A DNA stretch of 64,000 nt. Source: Niallia taxi. Lineage in GTDB: Bacteria > Bacillota > Bacilli > Bacillales > Cytobacillaceae. The notes under the pieces are model-generated. The model was not told the DNA's origin. It searched no databases and was given only the letters and a program-made list of their open reading frames with translations. The DNA lies in NCBI RefSeq assembly GCF_004005475.1, contig NZ_RZTZ01000004.1:124001-188000 (forward strand), given 5' to 3'. Made by a program: the position numbers and the translations under genes. Positions 1 through 9,085 of this stretch are shown here, one piece after another (positions within the stretch are counted from its first letter, which is position 1; each line of letters opens with the position of its first letter).

Positions 1-22
1 ATTTATTTATTATATGTAAAAA

Positions 23-58
23 AAGCGCCTTGTTAATGTAACGAGGCGCTTTAATGAA
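23..58 (-). terminator. Rho-independent terminator
   Basis: An 8-bp perfect stem (AAGCGCCT/AGGCGCTT) with a 13-base loop is followed by a run of seven T on the minus strand. On the plus strand the T-run is poor. It would end a leftward transcript, but no leftward gene is visible just to its right. Confidence 0.6.
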
Positions 59-1152
59 TTTAATGTTTTTAGCGGCTAACATGTACTGGACTGCCTTTTT
101 CTAGTTGTGCTAATTATTCAAAAAAACTAATCCATATTAAGTTCTGCAACTTATCTGACTACCGTGATATATTTATTTTATATTGGAACCTCCTTTCTTA
201 TCTGTCCGTGTATATAAATGAAAATAATGGTAGAAGGTTGAGATGGGGGAATGAAAGATGAAAAATGGAAAAGCTACTGCATTTATTTTTGGTGATTAGA
301 CCATAATTACTATTTTTGAGGGGTATAGGATAATTTTTGATTGATTAGCTTGTTTTTTAGGTGTGATGGTTTAAGGAAATAAATCGCTGCAAGCAAGAGG
401 AAAGAAAAACGGTGATAATAGGCTTTCTTTGTGGTAGTGTATGTGTTTCATTTCTGATAATCTTAATAGTTTATTTCATTTATGGCGTGATATAACTTTG
501 ATTTTGAAAATTCTTACAAAATGGAGCATTCGAATATGTGCAACGGCAATTATCTGCGAAGAATAGATGCTTTTTAAGTAATATATTAAGTCAATAATTA
601 AGGGAAGGAATTATATAAGTCGTAGGGAAACTACTATTTTTTCATGTGAAAACAACTTCTTTTATTAGGGGAGGATTTAGTAAGGGAGGACCGGAATAAT
701 AGCAGTCTCAAAGATGATGTTGTGAACTATTTCATATTCTTAATAATACTTGCTGAACTCATAATAAGTTCTACTCATAGAATTTTATTCATGATAAGCT
801 TTGTTCCGATTTTTCCCAAAGATCTATTTAGCTCAAGACCACAGGTGCCACCCTAAGTATCATTCTAAGTACATCTATGATCCGCGGATTCTATAGAGTT
901 GGTAGAAAACCAATGATACCAAGGTCTAAACCATCCTTGGTAATCCAGACTTAATACCTTTTTTTCATCTTCAAAATAATTAAATTTTTATAGATTGGTA
1001 CCCTAAAATTCAAACACCGCAATATACAATGAATATGTTTATTCATTTCTAAAAAATCTGTATAAGTATTATATTTATACACTGAATATATACACTCTTG
1101 TGTCCCCTTATCTGCAATGTTATACTAATTTCAGTTTAATTTATCCAAAGGG
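59..1152. other. gene-free stretch, possibly decayed coding
   Basis: No credible gene start with a ribosome binding site was found on either strand. Between about 760 and 990 the minus strand has short open segments broken by stops that read like old coding sequence (for example residues DYQGWFRPWYHWF), but I cannot identify a family. The base composition is AT-rich apart from that block. Confidence 0.4.
1060..1080. promoter_or_regulatory. palindromic operator-like site
   Basis: GTATAA and TTATAC arms are separated by a 9-base AT-rich centre, about 90 bases upstream of the hairpin that precedes the replication-relaxation gene. It could be an operator or part of the promoter of that transcript. 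No regulator is evident nearby. Confidence 0.25.
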
Positions 1153-1211
1153 AAAGACCCTATCATTGAAGAGGTAGTATTACTGCTTCTTATTTGATAG
1201 GGTCTTTTTTT
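1153..1211 (+). terminator. terminator or attenuator hairpin in a leader
   Basis: A 13-bp perfect stem (AAAGACCCTATCA/TGATAGGGTCTTT) encloses a further pairable inner arm and ends in a T-run. It lies only about ten bases before the ribosome binding site of the next gene, so transcription entering from the left would stop just before that gene. It may terminate a lost upstream gene, or act as an attenuator or antitermination target. Confidence 0.7.
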
Positions 1212-1235
1212 GTTAAAAATAAGGAGTGGGGAAAA

Positions 1236-2519
1236 ATGGATAAAGATCAAAAAGTTTGGTATTCGATGAAATACACAAGAAAAGGGGCCTGGATCAATAC
1301 GAAAGATTTAGAACTGTTACAACTACTATATACAAATCGAATCTTAACACTTAAACAAATAAAGCGATATGGACGATACATTTTTAACTCTCCAGAATCT
1401 ACGATTAAATCAAAATTAAAAAGATGGTTATCTAACAATATTGTATCTATTGATTATTTACGTACTTTAGGGAAACCCGCCGTATCTTGTTATAAAATTG
1501 GGAAAAATGGATTTCATATTCTGCGTAATGAAAAGATAATTGAAGATGAAGAGTTAGTAGAAGTAAATATAAAAAATATTAAACAACCAAGTCACTATTT
1601 TGGTATTCAAGATGTTGTAATAGATACTTTAATTGAAATGAAAGACAAACTATCTACAGTAAGTTCTACCCATCCTAACTACAGAACTTATTTGTCATAT
1701 GGAACTAAATTAAATAAAGAAGAAACTATTATTATTCCTGATTGGAAGATAGAAACAGCCGAGGGAAGAATTCTTAATATCGAGTTCGATACAGGATCTC
1801 AAAATTTAACTAGAATTCATGCAAAGGTAGATAACTACATGGAATTAGCAAAAGTCAGACCAGCAGAAAATCATTTTGTATTATTCGTTGTTGCTGATAA
1901 TAGATCTGAAATATACACGACTGAGTATGCCTCTACTCGAGAAACTCGGGTTCTAAATATCAAAGAACTTATTATTAACAAACTCGCACACCGGTTAGAA
2001 AACTTACACTTTTATGTTTGCTCCGCTTACAGAGCCTCAAGTATTGCTAGCAATATCCTAAAAGGCATCTATCCAATTAAGCAAAGTCATAAAGAGAGTG
2101 AGATAGAATTAGCTATCCTTTCTGTACAATTAAATGATGATATTGATTACACAATGGAACCAAGAGATGCCAGTGTATATTACTCCAACGATGTATCAGA
2201 GGAGTTTTATGCGGATAGTCATTATAGTGTGATTGACCATCTAAGCAATAAGAAGATGGATTTTATATTTAAAATAGCGGAAGAGGGAAGTGTAGTAACA
2301 CTTGATAAGTTATCCTATTTAGAAACTTTAATTTCTACTAATAGGATAAAACAAGAAGTCGAAAAAATGAATGTTTTATATTTAAGCACAGCTGCTATGC
2401 AGAATGATGTCATCCCGAAAGATTTTCAGAATACCTCCTTTTCACAAACACAATTATGGCACTATAAAAATATACAGACACCTAAACGGACTAATGAGGT
2501 GGTGAGAGTACTTGAGTAA
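1236..2519 (+). CDS. replication-relaxation family protein
   Basis: The 427-residue protein starts at an ATG seven bases after AAGGAGTGGGG; a longer reading from an ATG 42 bases upstream lacks a ribosome binding site and begins inside the terminator T-run. The N-terminal third resembles a winged-helix region (TKDLELLQLLYTNRILTLKQ, then a basic segment). The middle carries the acidic, nuclease-like IPDW...IEFDTGS pattern seen in the Replic_Relax (PF13814) group. Such proteins are carried by plasmids and integrative conjugative elements and are thought to act in DNA processing; their biochemical role is poorly known. Its stop overlaps the next gene. Family call is from pattern recognition only. 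Confidence 0.65.
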   Translation: MDKDQKVWYSMKYTRKGAWINTKDLELLQLLYTNRILTLKQIKRYGRYIFNSPESTIKSKLKRWLSNNIVSIDYLRTLGKPAVSCYKIGKNGFHILRNEKIIEDEELVEVNIKNIKQPSHYFGIQDVVIDTLIEMKDKLSTVSSTHPNYRTYLSYGTKLNKEETIIIPDWKIETAEGRILNIEFDTGSQNLTRIHAKVDNYMELAKVRPAENHFVLFVVADNRSEIYTTEYASTRETRVLNIKELIINKLAHRLENLHFYVCSAYRASSIASNILKGIYPIKQSHKESEIELAILSVQLNDDIDYTMEPRDASVYYSNDVSEEFYADSHYSVIDHLSNKKMDFIFKIAEEGSVVTLDKLSYLETLISTNRIKQEVEKMNVLYLSTAAMQNDVIPKDFQNTSFSQTQLWHYKNIQTPKRTNEVVRVLE

Positions 2520-2631
2520 TTGGAGAGTTCACCCAAAAATTCCTGCCATCTTCATTTCAATAATCGGGGTATTGTCTCTATATTTATCTATCCGCTACAT
2601 AGTAAATTATTTATTTGAGATGGTAGGTTAA
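2512..2631 (+). CDS. small single-span membrane protein (39 aa)
   Basis: This small gene begins with TTG, preceded at good spacing by GAGGTGGTGAG inside the end of the replication-relaxation gene, and overlaps that gene by eight bases, implying translational coupling. The product has a short polar N-terminus (SNWRVHPKIP) and then a hydrophobic helix rich in Ile, Leu and Tyr that could span the membrane once. A strong terminator follows directly after the stop. Function is unknown; its position suggests a partner of the upstream mobile-element protein. Confidence 0.55.
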   Translation: MSNWRVHPKIPAIFISIIGVLSLYLSIRYIVNYLFEMVG

Positions 2632-2660
2632 AACAAAGGAAGTATTACTTCCTTTGTTTT
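2630..2660. terminator. bidirectional terminator
   Basis: A perfect 13-bp stem (AAAACAAAGGAAG/CTTCCTTTGTTTT) with a five-base loop immediately follows the small membrane-protein gene. It has A and T runs on both sides. Confidence 0.85.
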
Positions 2661-2672
2661 ATTCTGTTGTAA

Positions 2673-2886
2673 GGATTTATTGGAATTATTGAACCTTCTA
2701 ACGACTTATGCCAGAAGGCTTATCAATTAGTTCAAGGACATAGTATTCCAGGAGAGTCTGTCTCCTATATAGACCAACTACGAGAATACTTCTTCCACTA
2801 ATCCTATGCAAGGACCAGTTGACCAAGTTGTCGAAGCCTTCGCGATGGTCATTGAAGGACTATATTTATTTATTGAACCTCCATAA
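2673..2886 (+). pseudogene. frameshifted fragment of a small unknown protein
   Basis: One frame reads YQLVQGHSIPGESVSYIDQL and onward to a TAA near 2800. A single-base frame change just before that stop continues smoothly as TNPMQGPVDQVVEAFAMVIE and ends at 2886. The two halves read as one roughly 70-residue acidic protein with a one-base insertion, and the 5' end lacks a start codon. I do not recognise the family. Confidence 0.45.
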
Positions 2887-2983
2887 TCCTTAAAAAGAAG
2901 TAACATTTGATTAATTACTAAGAATGTATGATAACCAACAATTAGTTATATACCGCCAGACTTTTATTTAATAAGTGGGATGA

Positions 2984-3115
2984 GTGAAACCATTGGGTTA
3001 TCGTGACGAAAATGATGAATGGCTGATTATAAAAATTAATCAGAGAGTAAGTAATCAATCATCAACTCTGAGTCAGCACTTTTTATCCGGTAAGACAAGT
3101 ATAGACACTATATAA
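2984..3115 (+). CDS. possible small protein (43 aa)
   Basis: A GTG-initiated frame encodes a short polar peptide beginning MKPLGYRDENDEWLIIKINQ. Its stop lies inside the large inverted repeat that follows. There is only a weak purine-rich sequence upstream. It may be a fragment of a mobile-element gene; no family was recognised. Confidence 0.25.
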   Translation: MKPLGYRDENDEWLIIKINQRVSNQSSTLSQHFLSGKTSIDTI

Positions 3116-3148
3116 GCCCACTAATAATAGTGGGCTTATATAGTGTCT
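3103..3148. repeat. perfect 19-bp inverted repeat
   Basis: Two 19-base arms (AGACACTATATAAGCCCAC and its complement) flank an eight-base AT loop. There is no T-run on either side, so it is not a standard terminator. It could be a recombination or insertion site, or a long stable RNA hairpin. Confidence 0.6.
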
Positions 3149-3378
3149 GTTCATCCAAATCGCTTGTAGACTACGTTAATTGAGGTTGTTACCTAGTAAT
3201 AACTTAACTGATTTCATTCAGTCTCAAGAGCTATGAATTAACTATAGTGACTGTTAAGTGTGTCTAAGGTGGTGATCACCAGATCGAATTCTAGCTGGAC
3301 ACCTTTTGTTTAGAAAGAAATTAATGAACCAGCTACACTTTTATTGATTTTTCGACTAGTTAAGTTTTCTCCCACTAA

Positions 3379-3789
3379 TTATGTTAGCTTTTGATATTCC
3401 TCATCTGTCACTGGTTCAAGCCATTCAGGTGTACCTGCAGTGATTGCAATATGCTCAAACCAACTGTCCTTTGCAGCGCCATGCCAGTGTTTCACTCCGT
3501 CATGTGTGATAATAACATCACCAGCCTGTAAGAATTGAGCTGGTTTTCCTTCTTCCTGATACCAGCCTTCACCGCCAGTTACTAGCAATAGCTGAAAACC
3601 ATTACGGTGAACATGCCAGTTGTTTCTGCAACCAGGTTCAAAAGTTACATTTCCGACACCAACACTCACTTTAGGGTCAGCAATTAATGTCTTAAGGTAA
3701 CTTTGTCCAACGAAAAATTGGGAGAATGCTTCATTTTTTTCACCCGCTGGGAAAATCACGCCATTTTTAACGTTTTCATGCTTTATCAT
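3379..3789 (-). CDS. cupin domain protein
   Basis: The 136-residue protein starts at the ATG after AGGAGGAAT; an upstream in-frame ATG leaves no room for a ribosome binding site. It is a single small beta-barrel cupin: metal-binding motif 1 is seen as HVHRNGFQLLLVTGGEGWYQ and motif 2 as GDVIITHDGVKHWHG, supplying the histidines and glutamine/glutamate positions of a mononuclear metal site. Related short cupins travel with carboxymuconolactone decarboxylases and aldo-keto reductases, as here, and may act on small hydroxy- or keto-compounds. The exact substrate is unknown. Confidence 0.75.
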   Translation of the reverse strand: MIKHENVKNGVIFPAGEKNEAFSQFFVGQSYLKTLIADPKVSVGVGNVTFEPGCRNNWHVHRNGFQLLLVTGGEGWYQEEGKPAQFLQAGDVIITHDGVKHWHGAAKDSWFEHIAITAGTPEWLEPVTDEEYQKLT

Positions 3790-3876
3790 TAATATTCCTC
3801 CTAAATACATTATTTAATTTGTTGCAACCAATTTATTGGTTGTTCAACATTATTTTCCAATTCAGTGACTACTTGA

Positions 3877-4740
3877 TTATTTTAGCTTTCCACCGAATAC
3901 TGGGAAAAAACTATGCTCCCCATAATTTTGAATAGGCTCTGCATTCTTCAAAAGCTCCATATCTGCGTCGCTGATAATAAAATCAAGCCTTGCATTTATA
4001 CTCATGTGATCAGGATTAGCCGTTTTTGGAATTACTACAAGACCAAGCTGGATATCATAACGGAGGCATAGCTGAGCAACAGATACGCCATATTTATCAG
4101 CTATGACTTTAACCTCAGCATTCTCAAGAACTTCACCGTGTGCGATTGGTGAATATGCCTCTACGAGGATGTCATTCTTCTGGCAGAATTCAATCAACTC
4201 CAAAGGAGTATTGCTAACATGCACTAATATTTGATTTACCATAGGCTTAATCTCACAGCTTGCAAGAATATTTTCAATATCATCCTGCAGGAAGTTAGAA
4301 AGCCCTATTGCCTTTACCTTGCCTTTCTTATAAGCATCCTCCAAAGCAGCCCATACTTGCTTGTTTTCCTCAAAGTAACGGCTCTCCTCGCGGAACTCCT
4401 TCCAAGGCTGTGGACTGTGGATAATCACAAGGTCAATGTAATCCAGTCCCATCTTTGTCAGTGACTCATCAATAGACTGCACAACTGCATCATAGCTTTT
4501 GGCTTCTGCTGCAACCTTTGTTGTGATGAAAAGTTCTTCTCTTGCAACACAGCAAGAACGGATGCCTTCTCCTACGCCAGCCTCATTCATATAAGCTTGA
4601 GCAGTATCAATATGACGATATCCAATAGCTATCGCGTCAACGACTGCCTGTGCTGATTGTGCATCGTCAAGCAGCCATGTGCCAAGACCTAATTTTGGGA
4701 TTTCTATCCCATTTGCTAATTTGTAAATTTCATTAAACAT
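3877..4740 (-). CDS. aldo/keto reductase (COG0656 type)
   Basis: This 287-residue NADPH-dependent oxidoreductase has the catalytic tetrad pattern of the family: DTAQAYMNE (Asp and Tyr), TTKV (Lys) and VIIHSPQPW (His), followed by the C-terminal cofactor-binding VVIPKTANPDHM segment. It reduces carbonyls to alcohols in the cytoplasm; the physiological substrate cannot be told. The start ATG follows AAAGGAGACA. It lies between the cupin and the decarboxylase-like gene, all facing left, probably one transcription group under the divergent TetR regulator. Confidence 0.85.
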   Translation of the reverse strand: MFNEIYKLANGIEIPKLGLGTWLLDDAQSAQAVVDAIAIGYRHIDTAQAYMNEAGVGEGIRSCCVAREELFITTKVAAEAKSYDAVVQSIDESLTKMGLDYIDLVIIHSPQPWKEFREESRYFEENKQVWAALEDAYKKGKVKAIGLSNFLQDDIENILASCEIKPMVNQILVHVSNTPLELIEFCQKNDILVEAYSPIAHGEVLENAEVKVIADKYGVSVAQLCLRYDIQLGLVVIPKTANPDHMSINARLDFIISDADMELLKNAEPIQNYGEHSFFPVFGGKLK

Positions 4741-4949
4741 GATTTTGTCTCCTTTGCTTTGTTATTTTTTAGAGTACTTTTCTTTTATAATTTGGTATCT
4801 CATTTTTCATTAAAGCTTTCTTTAAAAACATAGAATGCTATACTCTACAGAGTTCATTGAAGCTTTACCTGCTTGTACAAGTAACTTCTTTTTTGATGAT
4901 TCCGTGCGTAAGGTAAAAGATGAAAATAAATAAAAGCCATATTCTAGTT

Positions 4950-5699
4950 TCAAGGGTTAATTTCATTAATACAAGCTAATGTATTCAATGTTCGTGGAAA
5001 CCCCATATATGGTAAACAGTGAGTAATCGCGGTAATTAGCGTTTCCTTTTCGTTGCCCACATTCAAGTTTCCTTGCACATGTGCCTTCACTTGGCCTTCC
5101 GCCCCACCTAAGGAACTGACAATACAGAGGGTTAATAACTCTCTTGTTTTTAAATCAAGTCCATTGCGTGTGTAGAAATCCCCAAAACAAAAAGCGGAGA
5201 GATAGTCTTGAATATGTCTTTGATTTGCTGGAGCATTTTCGCGCATTTTTGTAATTACATCACCAAAAATCTCTACTTGGATAGCAAGCCCTTTTGAAAG
5301 TTGCGTATCTTCATCTACAGTTTTCTGCCTTTCAATTGGTAAGGCAATATTATGAGCGTTAAATACCTCGTTCACTTCATTGATAGCATTCAATGTTTTT
5401 GGAAATCCAATATACGGTGCACATTGGTAAACAGCCTCTTTGATTTCAACAGGTGTTAGGCCAATATTTAATGCAGCATTAACATGTGCTTTAAGCTGGG
5501 GAAGTGTCTGATTAGTAGTTAAAACAACTATAGTGATCAGTTCACGCATTTTATCATCAAGCTTCCCTTGAAAAAACACCTCGCCAAAAATAAACCTGCT
5601 TAAGATGTTTTGAAACTCAGGATCTGTAGAATAGGAGGCAGGTTCTCCCTTGCCAAAAAGTTGTTCGTATTTTTCCATGCCTTGCTCAATACGGTCCAT
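4950..5699 (-). CDS. carboxymuconolactone decarboxylase family protein (tandem domains)
   Basis: The 249-residue protein holds two AhpD/CMD-like helical domains, roughly residues 30-115 and 150-245. Each ends in the same signature: QCAPYIGFPKTLNAINEV in the first and HCLPYMGFPRTLNTLACINE in the second. The family includes gamma-carboxymuconolactone decarboxylase and peroxidase-like AhpD; the real activity here is not clear because the tandem form is often uncharacterised. A strong AGGAGGGG precedes the ATG. It is the first leftward gene beside a divergent TetR regulator and so is the likeliest direct target. Confidence 0.75.
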   Translation of the reverse strand: MDRIEQGMEKYEQLFGKGEPASYSTDPEFQNILSRFIFGEVFFQGKLDDKMRELITIVVLTTNQTLPQLKAHVNAALNIGLTPVEIKEAVYQCAPYIGFPKTLNAINEVNEVFNAHNIALPIERQKTVDEDTQLSKGLAIQVEIFGDVITKMRENAPANQRHIQDYLSAFCFGDFYTRNGLDLKTRELLTLCIVSSLGGAEGQVKAHVQGNLNVGNEKETLITAITHCLPYMGFPRTLNTLACINEINP

Positions 5700-5774
5700 A
5701 TCTTCCCCTCCTAATGGTATTAAATTTACATATTAACAACTGCCCAGTTAGTTATTGATTGAATAAAATACATC

Positions 5775-5864
5775 TTGGTGCATTAACGCACATTTGTGTA
5801 TAATTATAATCGATATTAGAATACCTACAATGACCAATTACCATAGATTTGTGTTTTAATGCAC
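5775..5864. promoter_or_regulatory. divergent promoter region with paired TetR operator candidates
   Basis: Two related 14-base sites lie in inverted orientation: GTGCATTAACGCAC at 5778-5791 and GTGTTTTAATGCAC at 5851-5864 (complement GTGCATTAAAACAC, 12 of 14 identical). The first falls within the spacer of a plausible rightward promoter (TTGGTG, 18 bases, TATAAT). Their position between a TetR gene and its divergent neighbour suggests autoregulation and control of the leftward genes. This is inferred from sequence symmetry alone. Confidence 0.5.
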
Positions 5865-5912
5865 AGATTATGGTGAATTGTGCATTTTTATAGAAAGATT
5901 GGTGATATGTAT

Positions 5913-6467
5913 ATGAAGGAGAACAAGGTTGATAGAAGGATAATCAAATCACAGGAAGCTATCAAAAATGCTTTTATTGCATTGATGACTGAAAAAGCTA
6001 TTGATGAAATTACGATCCAAGATATTGCCGATAAAGCAAATGTTGGCAGGAGAACAGTTTATCTGCATTATTTAGATAAATATGATTTACTCGAAAAGCT
6101 GATTGAAGGGCATATCGGCGAATTAAGAAAACTATGCGAATCAGCATCAGAATTGAGCTTTGCAGAAGGAAATCTTATGTGGTTTGAATACTTTGAACGT
6201 CATTCCTCCTTTTTTTCGGCTATGTTTGCAAGTAAAGGGGCACCGGTTTTTCGCAGTCAATTCATAAAGTTTGTGATGGAAGAGCTAGAAGCTGAAGTGG
6301 ATGTAGATAATGGTCAGAATCAGGGGTTAAGTAAGGATTTAATCCTTAAATTTTTTGCTGCAGCAATAGTAGAAATAGTAGAAGCATGGTTTACCAATGA
6401 ATTATCTGAGTCTACTCAGGCCGTGGCAGCACAAGTAGGAATTTTATTAGATAGAAATTTTGATTAA
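5913..6467 (+). CDS. TetR/AcrR family transcriptional regulator
   Basis: The protein is about 184 residues from the ATG best spaced after GGTGA; an ATG six bases earlier and a GTG 33 bases earlier are also in frame. The N-terminus is a TetR helix-turn-helix (ITIQDIADKANVGRRTVYLHY), followed by an all-helical ligand-binding domain with no recognisable ligand. It is transcribed away from the decarboxylase/AKR/cupin group and probably represses it through the paired palindromes in the gap. A bidirectional terminator follows. Confidence 0.85.
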   Translation: MKENKVDRRIIKSQEAIKNAFIALMTEKAIDEITIQDIADKANVGRRTVYLHYLDKYDLLEKLIEGHIGELRKLCESASELSFAEGNLMWFEYFERHSSFFSAMFASKGAPVFRSQFIKFVMEELEAEVDVDNGQNQGLSKDLILKFFAAAIVEIVEAWFTNELSESTQAVAAQVGILLDRNFD

Positions 6468-6511
6468 AAAAACCGATTCTCTCCTAGAAAAGGGAGAATC
6501 GGTTTTTTTTA
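6466..6511. terminator. bidirectional terminator
   Basis: A stem of about 14 bp (ACCGATTCTCTCC pairing with GGGAGAATCGGTTT) with an A-run before and a T-run after separates the convergent TetR and MFS genes and can serve both. Confidence 0.9.
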
Positions 6512-7684
6512 TAAAGCTCTTTTAGCTGCTTTATTATTATGAGGGATAGAGTCATTATATAATAAACGCTTTACTAAAAAGATAAACACCAGTAGGGAAA
6601 ATACAACTGCAACAGCACTAACTGTAAACAATGCCTGATAACTCATATACTGAGAAATCCAGCCTAGCATCATGGCACCAAGCCCGATGCCAAGGTCTGC
6701 ACCGGTGGCAAATGATGCGTTGGCAACGCCTGTGCGGTCTGGACTTACTAGACGGATTGTTGCAGCTTGAAGTGCCGGCTGTGCAGAACCAAAGCCAATT
6801 CCGTACATAATCGCTGATATGATTATTCCTAATAAATTAGTTGAAAAGCTTAAAATAATCAAAGCCGAAATTGTAATTACTTGAGCCGGAATAATAACAA
6901 AGGCCTCACCGTGCCGGTCAGAGAGCTTTCCTGCAATTGGACGAGTTAATACAAGGGTTGCTGCATAGACAAGAAAGAAAGTGCCTGAATTTACTTTGAT
7001 GGAATCAGCAAACAGAGGTATGTATGTAGTAATACCACCATAGGCAATAAACAGTAAGAAAACGGATAGTGTGATAGGAAATACTGACTTGTCAAAGAGT
7101 TCTATTTTCCTTGAATTAGCTATAGGTGTGACCTTTATTTTTGCGCCAAAGGTTAAAGCTAGTGCTGCAACAGAGAGTAAAACGGCGAAACCAAAAAGTG
7201 ATTCGTACGAGGAATTATTAGCGATTGCCAGACCAAGCATGGGACCGATTGCCATAGCAACAGTCATCGCCATTCCTGACCAGCCCATGCCTTCTCCTCG
7301 GCGTGTAGTTGGAATTAAATCAGTAACTGCCGTGCTGATGGAGGTTGTGGAAACAGCCCAGGTAAATCCGTGTAAAATTCTAATTACCATTAAGACAGCA
7401 AGTCCGCTAACCCAATTGTACATAAACATTGTTGCAGCAAAAAGCAGCAGTCCCCAAATAATAAATGGCCTCCTGCCAAACCGGTCCAGCAGTCCACCGA
7501 CAAAAGGACGGAATATTACAGACGAAAGCATAAACGCCCCCATTGCCAGACCTACCTGCGACTCTGTGCCCCCATTTTCCTTAATGAACAAAGGGAGAGT
7601 GGGGTAAAGCATATAGAAGGCAGTAAAAAGAAAAAACATGCCAGTTATCATGAAAATATATGACTTCGTCCAGAGGCGTTCCAT
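6509..7684 (-). CDS. MFS transporter (drug/H+ antiporter-like)
   Basis: The 391-residue protein has twelve predicted hydrophobic segments and the MFS motif A loop between helices 2 and 3 (GGLLDRFGRRP), with a related GKLSDRHGE in the second half. This fits the DHA1 group of proton-coupled efflux carriers; the substrate is unknown. The start is placed at the second of two close ATGs, because GGAGAG sits six bases before it and directly abuts the first. It converges with the TetR gene. Confidence 0.8.
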   Translation of the reverse strand: MERLWTKSYIFMITGMFFLFTAFYMLYPTLPLFIKENGGTESQVGLAMGAFMLSSVIFRPFVGGLLDRFGRRPFIIWGLLLFAATMFMYNWVSGLAVLMVIRILHGFTWAVSTTSISTAVTDLIPTTRRGEGMGWSGMAMTVAMAIGPMLGLAIANNSSYESLFGFAVLLSVAALALTFGAKIKVTPIANSRKIELFDKSVFPITLSVFLLFIAYGGITTYIPLFADSIKVNSGTFFLVYAATLVLTRPIAGKLSDRHGEAFVIIPAQVITISALIILSFSTNLLGIIISAIMYGIGFGSAQPALQAATIRLVSPDRTGVANASFATGADLGIGLGAMMLGWISQYMSYQALFTVSAVAVVFSLLVFIFLVKRLLYNDSIPHNNKAAKRAL

Positions 7685-7762
7685 AAGCATCTCTCCTTAG
7701 GTTTAATTCCTTGATAGTATTAAAAAACATTTACCATATTAATAGTGCTGAACCTATTTGTA

Positions 7763-8938
7763 CTAATTAATTCCGGTTAATTGTTTGCCGGGTCTTATCA
7801 TGTAATTAGTAAGTAAGATAGAACCAAGGCTTAAAATTAAGAATAGGATACCTCCAATAACAATATATTGTGCTCCTAACCCAGATATGAAAAGTCCTCC
7901 AATTCCAGTACCGATCGTTATCCCTAGATTACCTCCAGATAGGAACAAACCATTAGCGAAATCTGGAGCTTCAGGGGCAGTAAGGGTCATGGAATATTGA
8001 TTAATCATACTACCTACAGAAAATAAAACACCCCATAAAAAAATAGTTATAATCATGGTACTGGGAGTTTTTCCTGTAACAAACGACAATAGGAAGACTA
8101 TTCCTAATACAAAAGGAAATAATGTTGTCGTTTTTATTGGATTTTTGCTTAACAGATTACCGCCGATAATATTACCTAATAGGCTTGCTAAGCCAAAAAT
8201 AAATAACATAATACTTAAAAAGGTACCTGATATATTGGTGACGCTTTCGAGATATTCTGCAATAAAACTATTAACACCAGATGTTGCACTGCTTATAAAT
8301 ATGACAGTTGCGATTGCTGTCCAAACAATTGGCTTTTTTAACACATTTAATTGAGTCCCGTAAGAAAGACCTTCTTTAACTGGAAGGGAAGGGACAAATA
8401 ATAATGTCGCGAGTAAGGCAAGGGCGTTAAGGATAGCAAAGAATAACATCGCCATCTCTAAGGAAGTTCCATTAGCAATAAAGTTAGTAATCGGAACACC
8501 GAGTATCATGCCTGCATTCACTCCCATCATTACTTTAGAAACTGCCTTTGGTGCATCCTCTTTACGAACGGAAGAGGCAGCTGCTGTTAAAGCTAATGAA
8601 CAATAGACAGGATGAAAAAACGCAGGAATGACCCGTGCTAGTAAAAGAACAGTAAAGTTTGAAGCGAATATTGAAACGATGTTCCCCAAAAGGAAAAGAC
8701 TGAGTACTAGTATCATTACTTTTTTTCGATTGATACCAGAAAATAATAGTGGCATTATAGGCCCTGATATTGCCACTGTCAGGGCAAACAGACTAACTAG
8801 AAGTGAGGCTTTCGCTACACTGATTTGATAATAATCTGCAATTAACGGCAATATGCCAACGACACCCATTTCAGTAGTTAAGATGCCAAAAACTCCAAGA
8901 GCTAAAATAAAGATATACAAATTGTTTCGTGTAGGCAT
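7763..8938 (-). CDS. MFS transporter (AraJ-like DHA1 group)
   Basis: This 391-residue twelve-helix carrier begins NLYIFILALGVFGILTTEMG and resembles AraJ/YdhP-type sugar or drug efflux proteins. The usual motif A is weak (FSGINRKKVMI). It is expressed leftward from a promoter with a 19-bp spacer beside the divergent MerR gene, so inducible efflux under MerR control is likely. Its mRNA carries a leader of about 140 bases that can fold. The ribosome binding site (AGACGG) is weak. Confidence 0.8.
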   Translation of the reverse strand: MPTRNNLYIFILALGVFGILTTEMGVVGILPLIADYYQISVAKASLLVSLFALTVAISGPIMPLLFSGINRKKVMILVLSLFLLGNIVSIFASNFTVLLLARVIPAFFHPVYCSLALTAAASSVRKEDAPKAVSKVMMGVNAGMILGVPITNFIANGTSLEMAMLFFAILNALALLATLLFVPSLPVKEGLSYGTQLNVLKKPIVWTAIATVIFISSATSGVNSFIAEYLESVTNISGTFLSIMLFIFGLASLLGNIIGGNLLSKNPIKTTTLFPFVLGIVFLLSFVTGKTPSTMIITIFLWGVLFSVGSMINQYSMTLTAPEAPDFANGLFLSGGNLGITIGTGIGGLFISGLGAQYIVIGGILFLILSLGSILLTNYMIRPGKQLTGIN

Positions 8939-8996
8939 AACACACCGTCTTTCATTATTATTTTCTATAACTGTCTAACTTAACTGCTAAGACCAG

Positions 8997-9068
8997 CTTC
9001 AGATGTTTTACAGGCAGGTTTTCCTTATTTTTCTTAGTCAGTCTAAGTTTCGCTGTTTACATCTGAAG
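8997..9068 (-). promoter_or_regulatory. structured 5' leader of the MFS transporter mRNA
   Basis: Arms CTTCAGATGT (8997-9006) and ACATCTGAAG (9059-9068) are perfect complements and enclose a second small hairpin (CTTAG/CTAAG, about 9033-9048). They lie just downstream of the expected transcription start and upstream of the weak ribosome binding site. This may affect mRNA stability or translation; I do not recognise a known riboswitch. Confidence 0.4.
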
Positions 9069-9085
9069 TAACTTCATCTAATATT

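Noticed and set aside
3240-3320. Terminator in the AAGGTGGTGATCACCAG region
   Set aside because: Pairing is imperfect, with a large internal loop and only a short T stretch, so it was not listed.
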